Positions 5,173-11,199 of a DNA stretch of 11,199 nt are shown one piece after another. Under the pieces are notes generated by a model, which was not told the DNA's origin, did not search any database, and saw only the letters and a program-made list of their open reading frames with translations. The stretch covers positions 1 to 11,199 of the forward strand of contig JAIXYF010000223.1 in assembly GCA_027490345.1 (NCBI GenBank), written 5' to 3'. A program made the translations under genes and the position numbers. This DNA comes from Novosphingobium sp. (GTDB lineage: Bacteria; Pseudomonadota; Alphaproteobacteria; Sphingomonadales; Sphingomonadaceae). Numbering within the stretch: position 1 is the first letter of the stretch; every line of letters begins with the position of its first letter.

Positions 5173-5985
5173 TCACACCCAGAACAGCCACGCCAGCCCC
5201 ACCGCGCCCACCAAAATCCGGTAGATCGCAAACGGTGCAAACCCGCTCTTGCTGACATAGCCGATGAAGAACTTGATCACGATCAGCGAGACCACGAACG
5301 AGACGACCGAGCCAATCGCAATCTCGGTGAAGCCGACCTGACCCGTGCCCGCTGCCAGCTCATCGCGGTGGTCCCACAATTGCTTTACCGTCGCGCCGAA
5401 CATCGTTGGCACCGCGAGGAAGAAGCTGAACTCTGCCGCCGTGCGCCGGTTTTCGCCCAAAGTCAGCGCGCCCATGATCGTCGCGCCTGAGCGGGAAACG
5501 CCGGGGATCACAGCAATGCACTGCATCATCCCGATCTTGATCGCTTGGCTGAGCGGCATCTGCTCCACAGGCCGGTACGTCTGGTGCGAAACTAGCCGCT
5601 CCACCGCCAGGATCACGAAGCCGCCCACGATCAGCGCAAAACACACCACGACCGGGTTCTCCAGCAGCCCGTCGATCTTCGATTTGAACAGCACGCCCAC
5701 GATGGCCGCAGGAATGAATGCCGCCAGCACGTTGCGAATGAACGCCAGTGATTCGCGTGATCCGCGCAGCGCGCCCAGCGCGACATCGGCAAACGTGCGC
5801 CAATAGAGCACTACCACCGCCATCACCGCAGGCAGCTGGATCACCACGTTGAACACTTCCCACTGCTTGGCATCATAGCCGAACAGCTCGGACGCAAGGA
5901 TGAGGTGCCCGGTCGAAGACACCGGAATGAACTCGGTAAGCCCCTCGACGATGCCGAGAAGGATGGCGGTGATGGTCGTATTCAT
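5173..5985 (-). CDS. uppP: Undecaprenyl-diphosphatase (UppP/BacA)
   Basis: Integral inner-membrane phosphatase that converts undecaprenyl diphosphate to the monophosphate, recycling the lipid carrier for peptidoglycan and other surface polymers. Overexpression of the family confers bacitracin tolerance. It has 270 residues, the family length, and is hydrophobic throughout with about seven to eight membrane segments. The two family signatures are present. The first is EGLTEFIPVSSTGHL (14-28), giving E14, E18, S23/S24/T25 and H27. The second is PGVSRSGAT (161-169), with R165 for phosphate binding. IQLPAVMAVVVLYW (49-62) has a Pro where many homologues have Gly. ATG 5983-5985 is the only start that keeps the first motif at its normal position; the ribosome site before it is weak. 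Three stacked palindromes separate it from the upstream M13 peptidase gene, so co-transcription is doubtful. It could have its own promoter, though none is recognisable. Confidence 0.96.
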   Translation of the reverse strand: MNTTITAILLGIVEGLTEFIPVSSTGHLILASELFGYDAKQWEVFNVVIQLPAVMAVVVLYWRTFADVALGALRGSRESLAFIRNVLAAFIPAAIVGVLFKSKIDGLLENPVVVCFALIVGGFVILAVERLVSHQTYRPVEQMPLSQAIKIGMMQCIAVIPGVSRSGATIMGALTLGENRRTAAEFSFFLAVPTMFGATVKQLWDHRDELAAGTGQVGFTEIAIGSVVSFVVSLIVIKFFIGYVSKSGFAPFAIYRILVGAVGLAWLFWV

Positions 5986-6010
5986 GGCCGCAGGGACTCG
6001 CTGCGCAGTC

Positions 6011-6029
6011 GCCCCATGTCAAGCGGGGC
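6011..6029. repeat. Degenerate third copy of the REP-like palindrome
   Basis: GCCCC (6011-6015), ATGTCAAGC, GGGGC (6025-6029). It matches the core of copy B (GCCCCGTGTCAAGCACGGGGC) except for one substitution and loss of two bases in the right arm; the preceding GTC also matches copy A. It lies in the leader of uppP, 26 bases upstream of the start codon. Confidence 0.5.
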
Positions 6030-6036
6030 TCGCTTG

Positions 6037-6062
6037 CAAAACGCGCGAAAGAGCGCGTTTTG
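6037..6062. terminator. Probable bidirectional Rho-independent terminator
   Basis: Perfect 10-bp inverted repeat, CAAAACGCGC (6037-6046) and GCGCGTTTTG (6053-6062), with a 6-base loop. The A4 and T4 tracts at the base of the stem give a GC stem followed by a short U-tract on either strand. It would act on minus-strand transcripts leaving the M13 peptidase gene. The U-tract is short, so efficiency is uncertain. Confidence 0.5.
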
Positions 6063-6152
6063 AAGGCGGCACCGGCCCGCTCCCCCGGCCCGGCCACCCA
6101 CAGAGTACCTTGAATGGGTGGCCGGGCCGGGGGAGCGGGCCGGTGCCGCCTT
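6063..6152. repeat. Perfect inverted repeat, 38-bp arms, 14-base loop
   Basis: Left arm 6063-6100 begins AAGGCGGCACCGG and ends CGGCCACCCA. Right arm 6115-6152 begins TGGGTGGCCGG and ends GGTGCCGCCTT. The arms are complementary at all 38 positions, and the loop is CAGAGTACCTTGAA. It is about 85 percent GC and starts 19 bases beyond the M13 peptidase stop, directly abutting the terminator-like hairpin at 6037-6062. In RNA it would be a very stable long hairpin and could block transcription, protect a 3' end, or feed RNase III. The perfect arms over this length also suggest recent origin or gene conversion. Confidence 0.93.
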
Positions 6153-6171
6153 TCTTCAGGCAGGCTTCATC

Positions 6172-8316
6172 TCACCAGATGCGCACGCGGTCCTTGGGAG
6201 CGAGATAGAGCTTGTCGCCCGGCTTCACGCCAAACGCCGCGTACCAGGGGTCGAAATTGCGCACGACCGCGTTGACCCGCGCTTCGGCCAGCGAATGCGG
6301 ATCGGTCTTGAGCAATTGCCGGGCAAAGGCCTCGCGGTACTTCCAGCGCCACGCCTGCGCATAAGCAAGGAAGAAGCGCTGGTCGCCGGTCAGCCCACCC
6401 AACACCGGCGCGGGCTTGCCGCCGAGCGAGAGCCGGTAGGCCTGATAGGCCATCGAAAGCCCGCCCAGATCGCCGATGTTCTCGCCCAGCGTCAGCTTGC
6501 CGTTGTGACAGGTCTTGCCGCCGTCGAACGGGCACTGCTGATCATATTGCGCCGCCAGCTTCGCGCCGAGTGCGTCAAAAGTCTTGCGGTCGGTTTCGGT
6601 CCACCAATCCTTCAGCGCGCCGGTCCCGTCATAACGCGAGCCGGCATCATCGAAACCGTGGCCGATTTCGTGGCCGATGGTGACGCCCACCGCGCCATAG
6701 TTCACCGCATCATCGGCGTTCGGATTGAAATAGGGCGGCTGCAGGAAGGCGGCGGGGAACACGATCTCGTTCGCGGGCGGCATGTAATAGGCGTTCACCG
6801 TCTGCGGGGTCATCAGCCACTTGGTCTTGTCGACGGGCTGCTTCAGTTCGTCCAGCATGTCCTGCCAGTGCCAGCGCCCGGATTCGATGGCATTGGCCAG
6901 CGGCTGGCCGGGCTTGATCGCCATGCCGTCATACGTCTTGAACTTGTCGGGATAGCCGATCTTCACGGTGAACTGATCGAGCTTGGCCTGCGCGGCCTGC
7001 CGGGTGGCCGGGGTCATCCACGCCAGATCCTTGAGGTTGGCCCCCAGCGCCGCGCGCAGGTTGCTCACCAGCTTGACCATGGCGGCCTTGCTCGCAGGCG
7101 GAAAGTGCTTCTCGACATAGGCTTGGCCGATGGCCTCGCCCATCTGCGATTGCACGGCGCTCAAGGCGCGCTGCCAGCGCTGGCGCTCGCGCTCCTTGCC
7201 CTGCAGCGTCTTGCCGTAGAAATCGAAGCGCGCCGCATCGATGTCGCTTGGCAGCACCGATGCGTAGTCCGAAAGGAACCGCGCCGTGGCCCAGGCCTGC
7301 AGCACGCCAAGCTCTTCCTCGCCCAGCAGACGGATCAGCGCCGGAAAGCCGCCGCCCAGCTTGGCCAGATCATCCTTGCCAAGGCCAAGTTGCGCGATTT
7401 TGTCCGCGCTAGGCGGGATTTCGGACACGATGACCCCGTCCACCCCGGCCAGCCCGCTGCCTTCCAGCAGCGGCGCCACCGGAAACGCGCCGCCCAGCGC
7501 GATCAGATCGGCGCGCGTCACGCGGTTGGTCGTGAGCAGCGGATTGCGCGCCACCGCCTTGTCCCAGTCCGCCACCGCGATCTTGCGTTCAAAGTCATAG
7601 ACCTTGGCCGCCATCGCCGTGGCATCGCCGTAGCCGCCCTTGCCGAGCAGGAAAGTGAGGTATTCCCTATACTTCACCTGAATCGCGCGGTTGCCCTCGC
7701 TATCGACCAGATAATAGTCGCGATCAGGCAGGCCCAGCCCGCCGACCCCGGTGAACACGGCATTGGCAGCCGGGCGTTCGGGATCGATGCTCACCTGAAA
7801 CGCGATGGGAGAAGGAAAGCCCGGCGCGGCAAACAGCGCGGCAAGCTCGGCGCGCGTTTTCACCGCGCGGATGCGGTCGAGGTAGGGCCCTGCGGGCGCG
7901 AGCCCTGCGGCATCGATGGCCGCCTGATCCAGAAACGCGCGGTAGCTGTCGGCAATACGCTGGCCGGTGGTGCCGGGGGCCTGCGGCGCGGCGGCCAGGC
8001 CTTCGACAATGGCCTTCACCGCCTGTTCGGCGCCCAGAATCAGCCCCAGCGCGCTGCCGCTATAGGGGTACTGCGGCGGGATCACTTCGGTGCTTGCCCA
8101 CTTGCCGTTGACGTAGGCGAAGAAATCGTCGCCCGGCTTTACCGCCGGGTCCACGTCGGCCGGATTGAACCCCCAGCCGCCGAAGGTCTGCACCCGGTAG
8201 CCATCGATGATGACGGGGGCATCGCCGGCGGGCGCCGCTTCATCGGCATGGGCTGCAGAAACGCACACCGTCAAAAGGGTTGCGGCGGCAATGGCGCCGG
8301 CCAATCGTGTCATCAT
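6172..8316 (-). CDS. M13 family (neprilysin-like) zinc metallopeptidase, exported
   Basis: Zinc endopeptidase acting on peptides in the periplasm or outside the cell. From ATG 8316 it has 714 residues, normal for bacterial M13 enzymes. Residues 1-25 are a signal peptide (MTRLAGAIAAATLLTVCVSAA, cleaved near AHA-DE). The N-terminal M13 domain starts at DPAVKPGDDFFAYVNGKW (about 56-73). In the catalytic domain, NAYYMP (508-513) binds the substrate backbone. HEIGH (549-553) is the zinc and catalytic motif. GENIGDLGG (611-619) supplies the third ligand E612 and D616. RVN (680-682) is the substrate-binding motif. The protein ends DRVRIW, the usual bacterial form of the CxxW terminus. MM at 8316/8313 gives two equivalent starts; no strong ribosome site is seen. 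An in-frame start at 8403 adds 29 residues that would spoil the signal peptide. It follows the ABC exporter gene on the same strand after 123 bases and a hairpin. Its physiological substrate is unknown. Confidence 0.94.
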   Translation of the reverse strand: MMTRLAGAIAAATLLTVCVSAAHADEAAPAGDAPVIIDGYRVQTFGGWGFNPADVDPAVKPGDDFFAYVNGKWASTEVIPPQYPYSGSALGLILGAEQAVKAIVEGLAAAPQAPGTTGQRIADSYRAFLDQAAIDAAGLAPAGPYLDRIRAVKTRAELAALFAAPGFPSPIAFQVSIDPERPAANAVFTGVGGLGLPDRDYYLVDSEGNRAIQVKYREYLTFLLGKGGYGDATAMAAKVYDFERKIAVADWDKAVARNPLLTTNRVTRADLIALGGAFPVAPLLEGSGLAGVDGVIVSEIPPSADKIAQLGLGKDDLAKLGGGFPALIRLLGEEELGVLQAWATARFLSDYASVLPSDIDAARFDFYGKTLQGKERERQRWQRALSAVQSQMGEAIGQAYVEKHFPPASKAAMVKLVSNLRAALGANLKDLAWMTPATRQAAQAKLDQFTVKIGYPDKFKTYDGMAIKPGQPLANAIESGRWHWQDMLDELKQPVDKTKWLMTPQTVNAYYMPPANEIVFPAAFLQPPYFNPNADDAVNYGAVGVTIGHEIGHGFDDAGSRYDGTGALKDWWTETDRKTFDALGAKLAAQYDQQCPFDGGKTCHNGKLTLGENIGDLGGLSMAYQAYRLSLGGKPAPVLGGLTGDQRFFLAYAQAWRWKYREAFARQLLKTDPHSLAEARVNAVVRNFDPWYAAFGVKPGDKLYLAPKDRVRIW

Positions 8317-8352
8317 GGGGATCGGGTATCCGTTCGGTGGCCATCCGGCAGG

Positions 8353-8365
8353 ATTGTGCCACAAT
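8353..8365. promoter_or_regulatory. 13-bp palindrome upstream of M13 peptidase, possible operator
   Basis: ATTGTG-C-CACAAT is a perfect palindrome with a single central base, 36 bases upstream of the peptidase start. Its AT-rich arms contrast with the surrounding GC-rich DNA. This suits a dimeric regulator site or part of a promoter, but no regulator gene is nearby and a single site proves little. Confidence 0.3.
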
Positions 8366-8392
8366 GAAACTCGGACCTCTTTCTGCCCCCAT

Positions 8393-8425
8393 CCGGGCCG
8401 CAAGGGAACCCCCTTTGCGCCCCGG
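8393..8425. terminator. Imperfect hairpin after ABC exporter stop
   Basis: CCGGG and CCCGG form the base of the stem (8393-8397, 8421-8425). After one mismatch the stem continues through CGCAA/TTTGCG to a small A/C loop. It starts 14 bases beyond the ABC stop codon on the minus strand. No U-run follows, so it may be an intercistronic or 3'-protecting structure rather than a true terminator. Confidence 0.35.
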
Positions 8426-8439
8426 TTCAGGCCCCTTTT

Positions 8440-10254
8440 TCAGACTTCGGCGCTATCGAACTGCAGGCGGGCGAGGCGGGCATAGAGCCCGTCCTGCGCC
8501 GAGAGCGCGGTGTGGGTGCCTTGTTCGACGATGCGGCCCTTGTCCATCACCACGATCCGGTCTGCCGCGCGCACGGTGGCGAGGCGGTGGGCGATGACGA
8601 GCGTGGTGCGCGCTTTCATGAGCCGGTCGAGCGCATCCTGCACCAGCCGCTCGCTTTCGGCATCGAGCGCACTGGTGGCCTCATCCAGCAGGAGAATCGG
8701 CGCATCGCGCAGCAGCGCGCGGGCAATGGCGATGCGCTGGCGCTGACCGCCCGAAAGCCGCGCGCCGTCTTCGCCCAGGAAGGTGTCGAGGCCCTGAGGC
8801 AGTTCCTTGAGGAACGTGGCGGCATTGGCGGCTTCGGCGGCTTCCCAGATCTGCGCGTCGCTGGCGTTCCAGTTGCCATAGCGCAAGTTGTCGCGCGCAC
8901 TTGCGGCAAACAGCACGCCTTCCTGCGGGACGAGCGCCATTCGCGCGCGCACTTCAGCTGGGTCAGCCTGCGGCAGGGGCACGCCATCAATGCGCACCAT
9001 GCCCGCGTGGGGATCGTAAAACCGCTCTGCCAGCAGAAACAGCGTGGACTTGCCCGCGCCCGAAGGCCCGACAATGGCCACCGTCTCCCCCGGCTCGACG
9101 CTGAGCGAGAAATCTTCGAGCGCGGCCACTTCGGGGCGGCTGGGATAGCGGAACGAGACGTTCTGGAACGCGATCTGCCCGCGCGGCGGGGTGGGCAAAT
9201 GCAGCGGCCGCGCCGGGGCGGTGATCTCCGGCTTTTCGAGCAGCAGCTCATTCAGCCGCCCCGCCGCGCCTGCGCCGCGCAGCAGATCGCCATAGACTTC
9301 GGTCAGCGCGCCTACCGCGCCCGCCACGATCCCGCCGGTCAGCACGAAGGCGGCAATCGTGCCGCCGCTGATCGATCCGTTGGCCACCGCTGTCGCGCCC
9401 TGCCACATCAGCGTGGCAATGCCGCCGAACACCAGCACAATAACGATTGCGGTCATGATCGAGCGGATCATGATGCGCCGCTTGGCCGCACCGAACGTGC
9501 GCTCCACTGCCTCGCCAAAGCGGGCCGCCTCGCGCTGTTCCTGCCCGAACGCCTGCACCACTTTCATCGCGCCCAGCACTTCGCTGATCTGCACGCCGAT
9601 ATCGGCCACCCGGTCCTGGCTGGAGCGTGAGGCCGTGCGCAGGCGCGAGCCGAAATACACGATCGGGCCGACGACGACCGGAATGCCCACCAGCAACCCC
9701 GCCGTGAGCGCGGGCGCCAGCGTGAACAGATAGGCCATGCCGCCCAGCGCGGTGATCGAGTTCCTGAGCGCGATCGAAACCGTGGTGCCCACCACTTGTT
9801 CGATGATCGCGGTGTCCGCGGTCATGCGTGAGGAGATTTCCTTGGGGCTGTTCGTCTCGAAGAAGCTCGGCGGCATGCGCAGCAGGTTGCCTTGCACCTT
9901 GAGCCGGATATCGGCGACCACGCGTTCGCCCAGCCACGAGACGAAATAGAACCGCACCGCCGTGCCCAGGCCCAGAATTACCACCACCAGCAGTAGCCAG
10001 CGAAATGCGGAATTGATCGTCTCGGCGTTGGCGCCCGGCCCGAAGGCCTTGTCTATGATCGATTTGAAGCTGGCGGGAATGGCGATGGTTGCGCCCGAGG
10101 TGATCAGCAGCGCGATCAGCGCGATGGCCAGTTCGCCCGGATAGGACGCGCCTTCGCGCAGCAGCATCCTGAGGGGGCTGAGCGTGCGCGCGGGGCGGGG
10201 GGCGGCCTCGGCAGCCTGCGGGGCAGGGCCGGGGTTTTGGGGTACGGCGTTCAT
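8440..10254 (-). CDS. ABC exporter half-transporter, MsbA/ABCB type
   Basis: Inner-membrane ATP-driven exporter expected to work as a homodimer, 604 residues. After a Pro/Ala-rich N-terminus (1-28) there are six predicted membrane segments, near 42-61, 86-106, 163-182, 184-202, 266-286 and 297-318. The nucleotide-binding domain follows from about 360. It has Walker A GPSGAGKST (396-404), the Q-loop Gln Q444 in LVPQ, signature LSGGQ (500-504), Walker B ILLLDE (520-525) with catalytic E525, a D-loop SALD (528-531), and H-loop H556. All catalytic elements are intact. The fused layout and length match MsbA-like lipid and multidrug exporters, but the cargo cannot be told from sequence. ATG 10254 is chosen because the open frame further upstream (to 10419) is Cys/Arg/Pro-rich, non-membrane sequence overlapping the region before the divergent depolymerase gene. 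Upstream of the M13 peptidase on the same strand. Confidence 0.94.
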   Translation of the reverse strand: MNAVPQNPGPAPQAAEAAPRPARTLSPLRMLLREGASYPGELAIALIALLITSGATIAIPASFKSIIDKAFGPGANAETINSAFRWLLLVVVILGLGTAVRFYFVSWLGERVVADIRLKVQGNLLRMPPSFFETNSPKEISSRMTADTAIIEQVVGTTVSIALRNSITALGGMAYLFTLAPALTAGLLVGIPVVVGPIVYFGSRLRTASRSSQDRVADIGVQISEVLGAMKVVQAFGQEQREAARFGEAVERTFGAAKRRIMIRSIMTAIVIVLVFGGIATLMWQGATAVANGSISGGTIAAFVLTGGIVAGAVGALTEVYGDLLRGAGAAGRLNELLLEKPEITAPARPLHLPTPPRGQIAFQNVSFRYPSRPEVAALEDFSLSVEPGETVAIVGPSGAGKSTLFLLAERFYDPHAGMVRIDGVPLPQADPAEVRARMALVPQEGVLFAASARDNLRYGNWNASDAQIWEAAEAANAATFLKELPQGLDTFLGEDGARLSGGQRQRIAIARALLRDAPILLLDEATSALDAESERLVQDALDRLMKARTTLVIAHRLATVRAADRIVVMDKGRIVEQGTHTALSAQDGLYARLARLQFDSAEV

Positions 10255-10435
10255 CGAGGGTGCCCTAGCCCATGCGGGAGGGGGCTGAAAGAGGGCAGCA
10301 GGGCAATCTTGTCCCGATTGGGGGGATGGCCTGCGCTGATTGGCGCAATGGTGCGTTGCAACAGGTGCAGATGTGCGGCACACTGGGCACAATCGGAGCA
10401 CGATATGGCTCCGCAACAATCAAAAGGTGTTCGCA
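10255..10435. promoter_or_regulatory. Divergent promoter region of ABC exporter and PHB depolymerase
   Basis: 181 bases between two divergent starts. No clear -35/-10 pair is visible. The plus-strand half contains the palindrome GTTGCAAC (10355-10362) and the odd-centred palindrome TGTGC-G-GCACA (10372-10382). TGC trinucleotides occur at 10352, 10357, 10366 and 10374. TGC-rich operators have been reported for PHA regulators of the PhaR type in other alphaproteobacteria, so a site controlling the depolymerase is possible. AAAAGG (10422-10427) is the depolymerase ribosome site. Confidence 0.4.
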
Positions 10436-11199
10436 GTGCTCTACAAGGCTTACGAGATTCAGCGCTCGATGCTCAATGCTGGCAGCGCAATGGCATCGAT
10501 GACCGCAGACATGCTGGCCGATCCGCGCAATCCCTTTGCGCCTTTCGGCGGCACGCAGATGATGGCTTCCGCGCTGGAGGTGTTTGCTCATGCCGCCGCC
10601 CCGCGCGGCAAGCCCGCTTTCGGCCTCAAGGTCATCACCGTGGATGGCACGCCCCACGCGGTGAACGAGACGGTAGAGATCCAGCAGCCCTTCGGCAACT
10701 TGCGCAAGTTCACGCATGAAGGCCTGCCCGCCGATGCGCCGCGCCTCCTGATCGTCGCGCCGATGAGCGGGCACTACGCCACGCTGCTGCGCGGCACGGT
10801 GGAGCGTATGCTGGAACGCTGCGTGGTCTACATTACCGATTGGGCTGATGCGAAGTATGTGCCGCTGGCTGAAGGCCGCTTCGATCTGGACGAGTATATC
10901 GATTATATCATCGGCTATCTCGAACATATCGGCCCGGGCGCGCACATGATGGCGGTGTGCCAGCCTTCGGTGCCGGCGCTCGCGGCAACTAGCGTGATGG
11001 CGGTGCGCGAGAACCCGTGCCGCCCGGTCACCCTCACCATGATGGGCGGCCCGATCGACACGCGCGAAAGCCCCACGGCGGTGAACGATCACGCGATCAC
11101 CAAGCCGTTCGTGTGGTTCAAGCACAACGTGATCACCACTGTGCCCGCCAATTATCCGGGCGCGGGTCGGCAGGTCTATCCGGGCTTCGTCCAGCTCGC
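10436..11199 (+). CDS. phaZ: Intracellular polyhydroxybutyrate depolymerase, 3' end outside window
   Basis: Cytoplasmic, granule-associated hydrolase that mobilises stored poly(3-hydroxybutyrate). 254 codons are visible of a family length of about 400. The N-terminus (V/M)LYKAYEIQRS, DPRNPFAPF (29-37) and PFGNLRKF (85-92) are typical of the family. The alpha/beta-hydrolase core shows LLIVAPMSGHYATLLRGTVE (104-123), VYITDWADAKYVPL (131-144) and MMAVCQPSVPALAA (171-184). C175 is the nucleophile: intracellular PhaZ enzymes of the Ralstonia PhaZ1 type use Cys where lipases use Ser. The Asp of the triad would lie in the visible C-terminal part or just beyond it, and the His is beyond the window. 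The start is GTG 10436, with AAAAGG 8 bases upstream. An in-frame GTG at 10427 overlaps that ribosome site and is less likely. Confidence 0.93.
   Translation, partial: MLYKAYEIQRSMLNAGSAMASMTADMLADPRNPFAPFGGTQMMASALEVFAHAAAPRGKPAFGLKVITVDGTPHAVNETVEIQQPFGNLRKFTHEGLPADAPRLLIVAPMSGHYATLLRGTVERMLERCVVYITDWADAKYVPLAEGRFDLDEYIDYIIGYLEHIGPGAHMMAVCQPSVPALAATSVMAVRENPCRPVTLTMMGGPIDTRESPTAVNDHAITKPFVWFKHNVITTVPANYPGAGRQVYPGFVQL

Noticed and set aside
6118..8367. Plus-strand open frame of 749 codons opposite the M13 peptidase
   Set aside because: The minus strand encodes the complete peptidase with HEIGH, GENIGD and NAYY motifs; the plus frame is an Arg/His/Gly-rich shadow.
8317..8403. 29-residue N-terminal extension of the M13 peptidase
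   Set aside because: It would bury the signal peptide behind a polar Trp/Pro-rich segment and contains the AT-armed palindrome, which fits an untranslated leader.
8512..9630. Plus-strand open frame of 372 codons opposite the ABC exporter
   Set aside because: It is antisense to the nucleotide-binding and membrane domains of the exporter and has no domain of its own.
10255..10419. 55-residue N-terminal extension of the ABC exporter
   Set aside because: The segment is Cys/Arg/Pro-rich and unlike an exporter N-terminus; it covers the divergent promoter region of the depolymerase.
1..11199. CRISPR array, tRNA, rRNA, insertion sequence or prophage
   Set aside because: No regularly spaced direct repeats, cloverleaf, rRNA signature, classical transposase, integrase or phage structural gene was found on either strand.

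Overview
The window is GC-rich, densely coded chromosomal DNA. Gene content and protein style point to an alphaproteobacterium, most likely a sphingomonad (Novosphingobium/Sphingobium type). The signs are a periplasmic alpha-carbonic anhydrase, an exported M13 peptidase, an intracellular PHB depolymerase, a small GIY-YIG nuclease bracketed by palindromes, and GTG starts with overlapping stop/start codons. The taxonomic call is inference; there is no rRNA or marker gene.

Layout. At 1-789 (minus) is a nearly complete alpha-carbonic anhydrase cut by the window edge. A divergent intergenic region follows, containing a doubtful 65-residue ORF with a strong Shine-Dalgarno. At 1112-3966 (plus) is a tight three-gene cassette: acyl-CoA dehydrogenase, a crotonase-fold protein overlapping it by 4 bases, and an SDR-fold protein 12 bases further on. 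It looks like a beta-oxidation-type module for a CoA thioester. All three active sites depart from the textbook: Asp instead of Glu in the dehydrogenase, neither hydratase glutamate in the crotonase, and no YxxxK in the SDR protein. The substrate cannot be named from sequence.

From 3967 to about 4420 there is no convincing gene. The stretch holds four back-to-back stem-loops and clustered GTGACAC-type repeats. At 4421-5985 (minus) are a small unknown ORF, a GIY-YIG nuclease gene, and uppP (undecaprenyl-diphosphatase, lipid carrier recycling for peptidoglycan). The nuclease gene sits between two copies, in opposite orientation, of the same 32-bp sequence, each containing a hairpin. This is the most unusual structure here and resembles a mobile or domesticated REP-type unit. 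Between uppP and the next gene, 6011-6152, three palindromes are packed together, including a perfect inverted repeat with 38-bp arms.

At 6172-8316 (minus) is an exported M13 metallopeptidase, and at 8440-10254 (minus) an MsbA-type ABC exporter half-transporter. Both concern the cell envelope, as does uppP, but large palindromes and spacers separate them, so a single operon is unlikely. At 10436 (plus) an intracellular polyhydroxybutyrate depolymerase starts divergently from the ABC gene and runs off the window. No tRNA, rRNA, CRISPR array, insertion sequence or prophage gene was seen.
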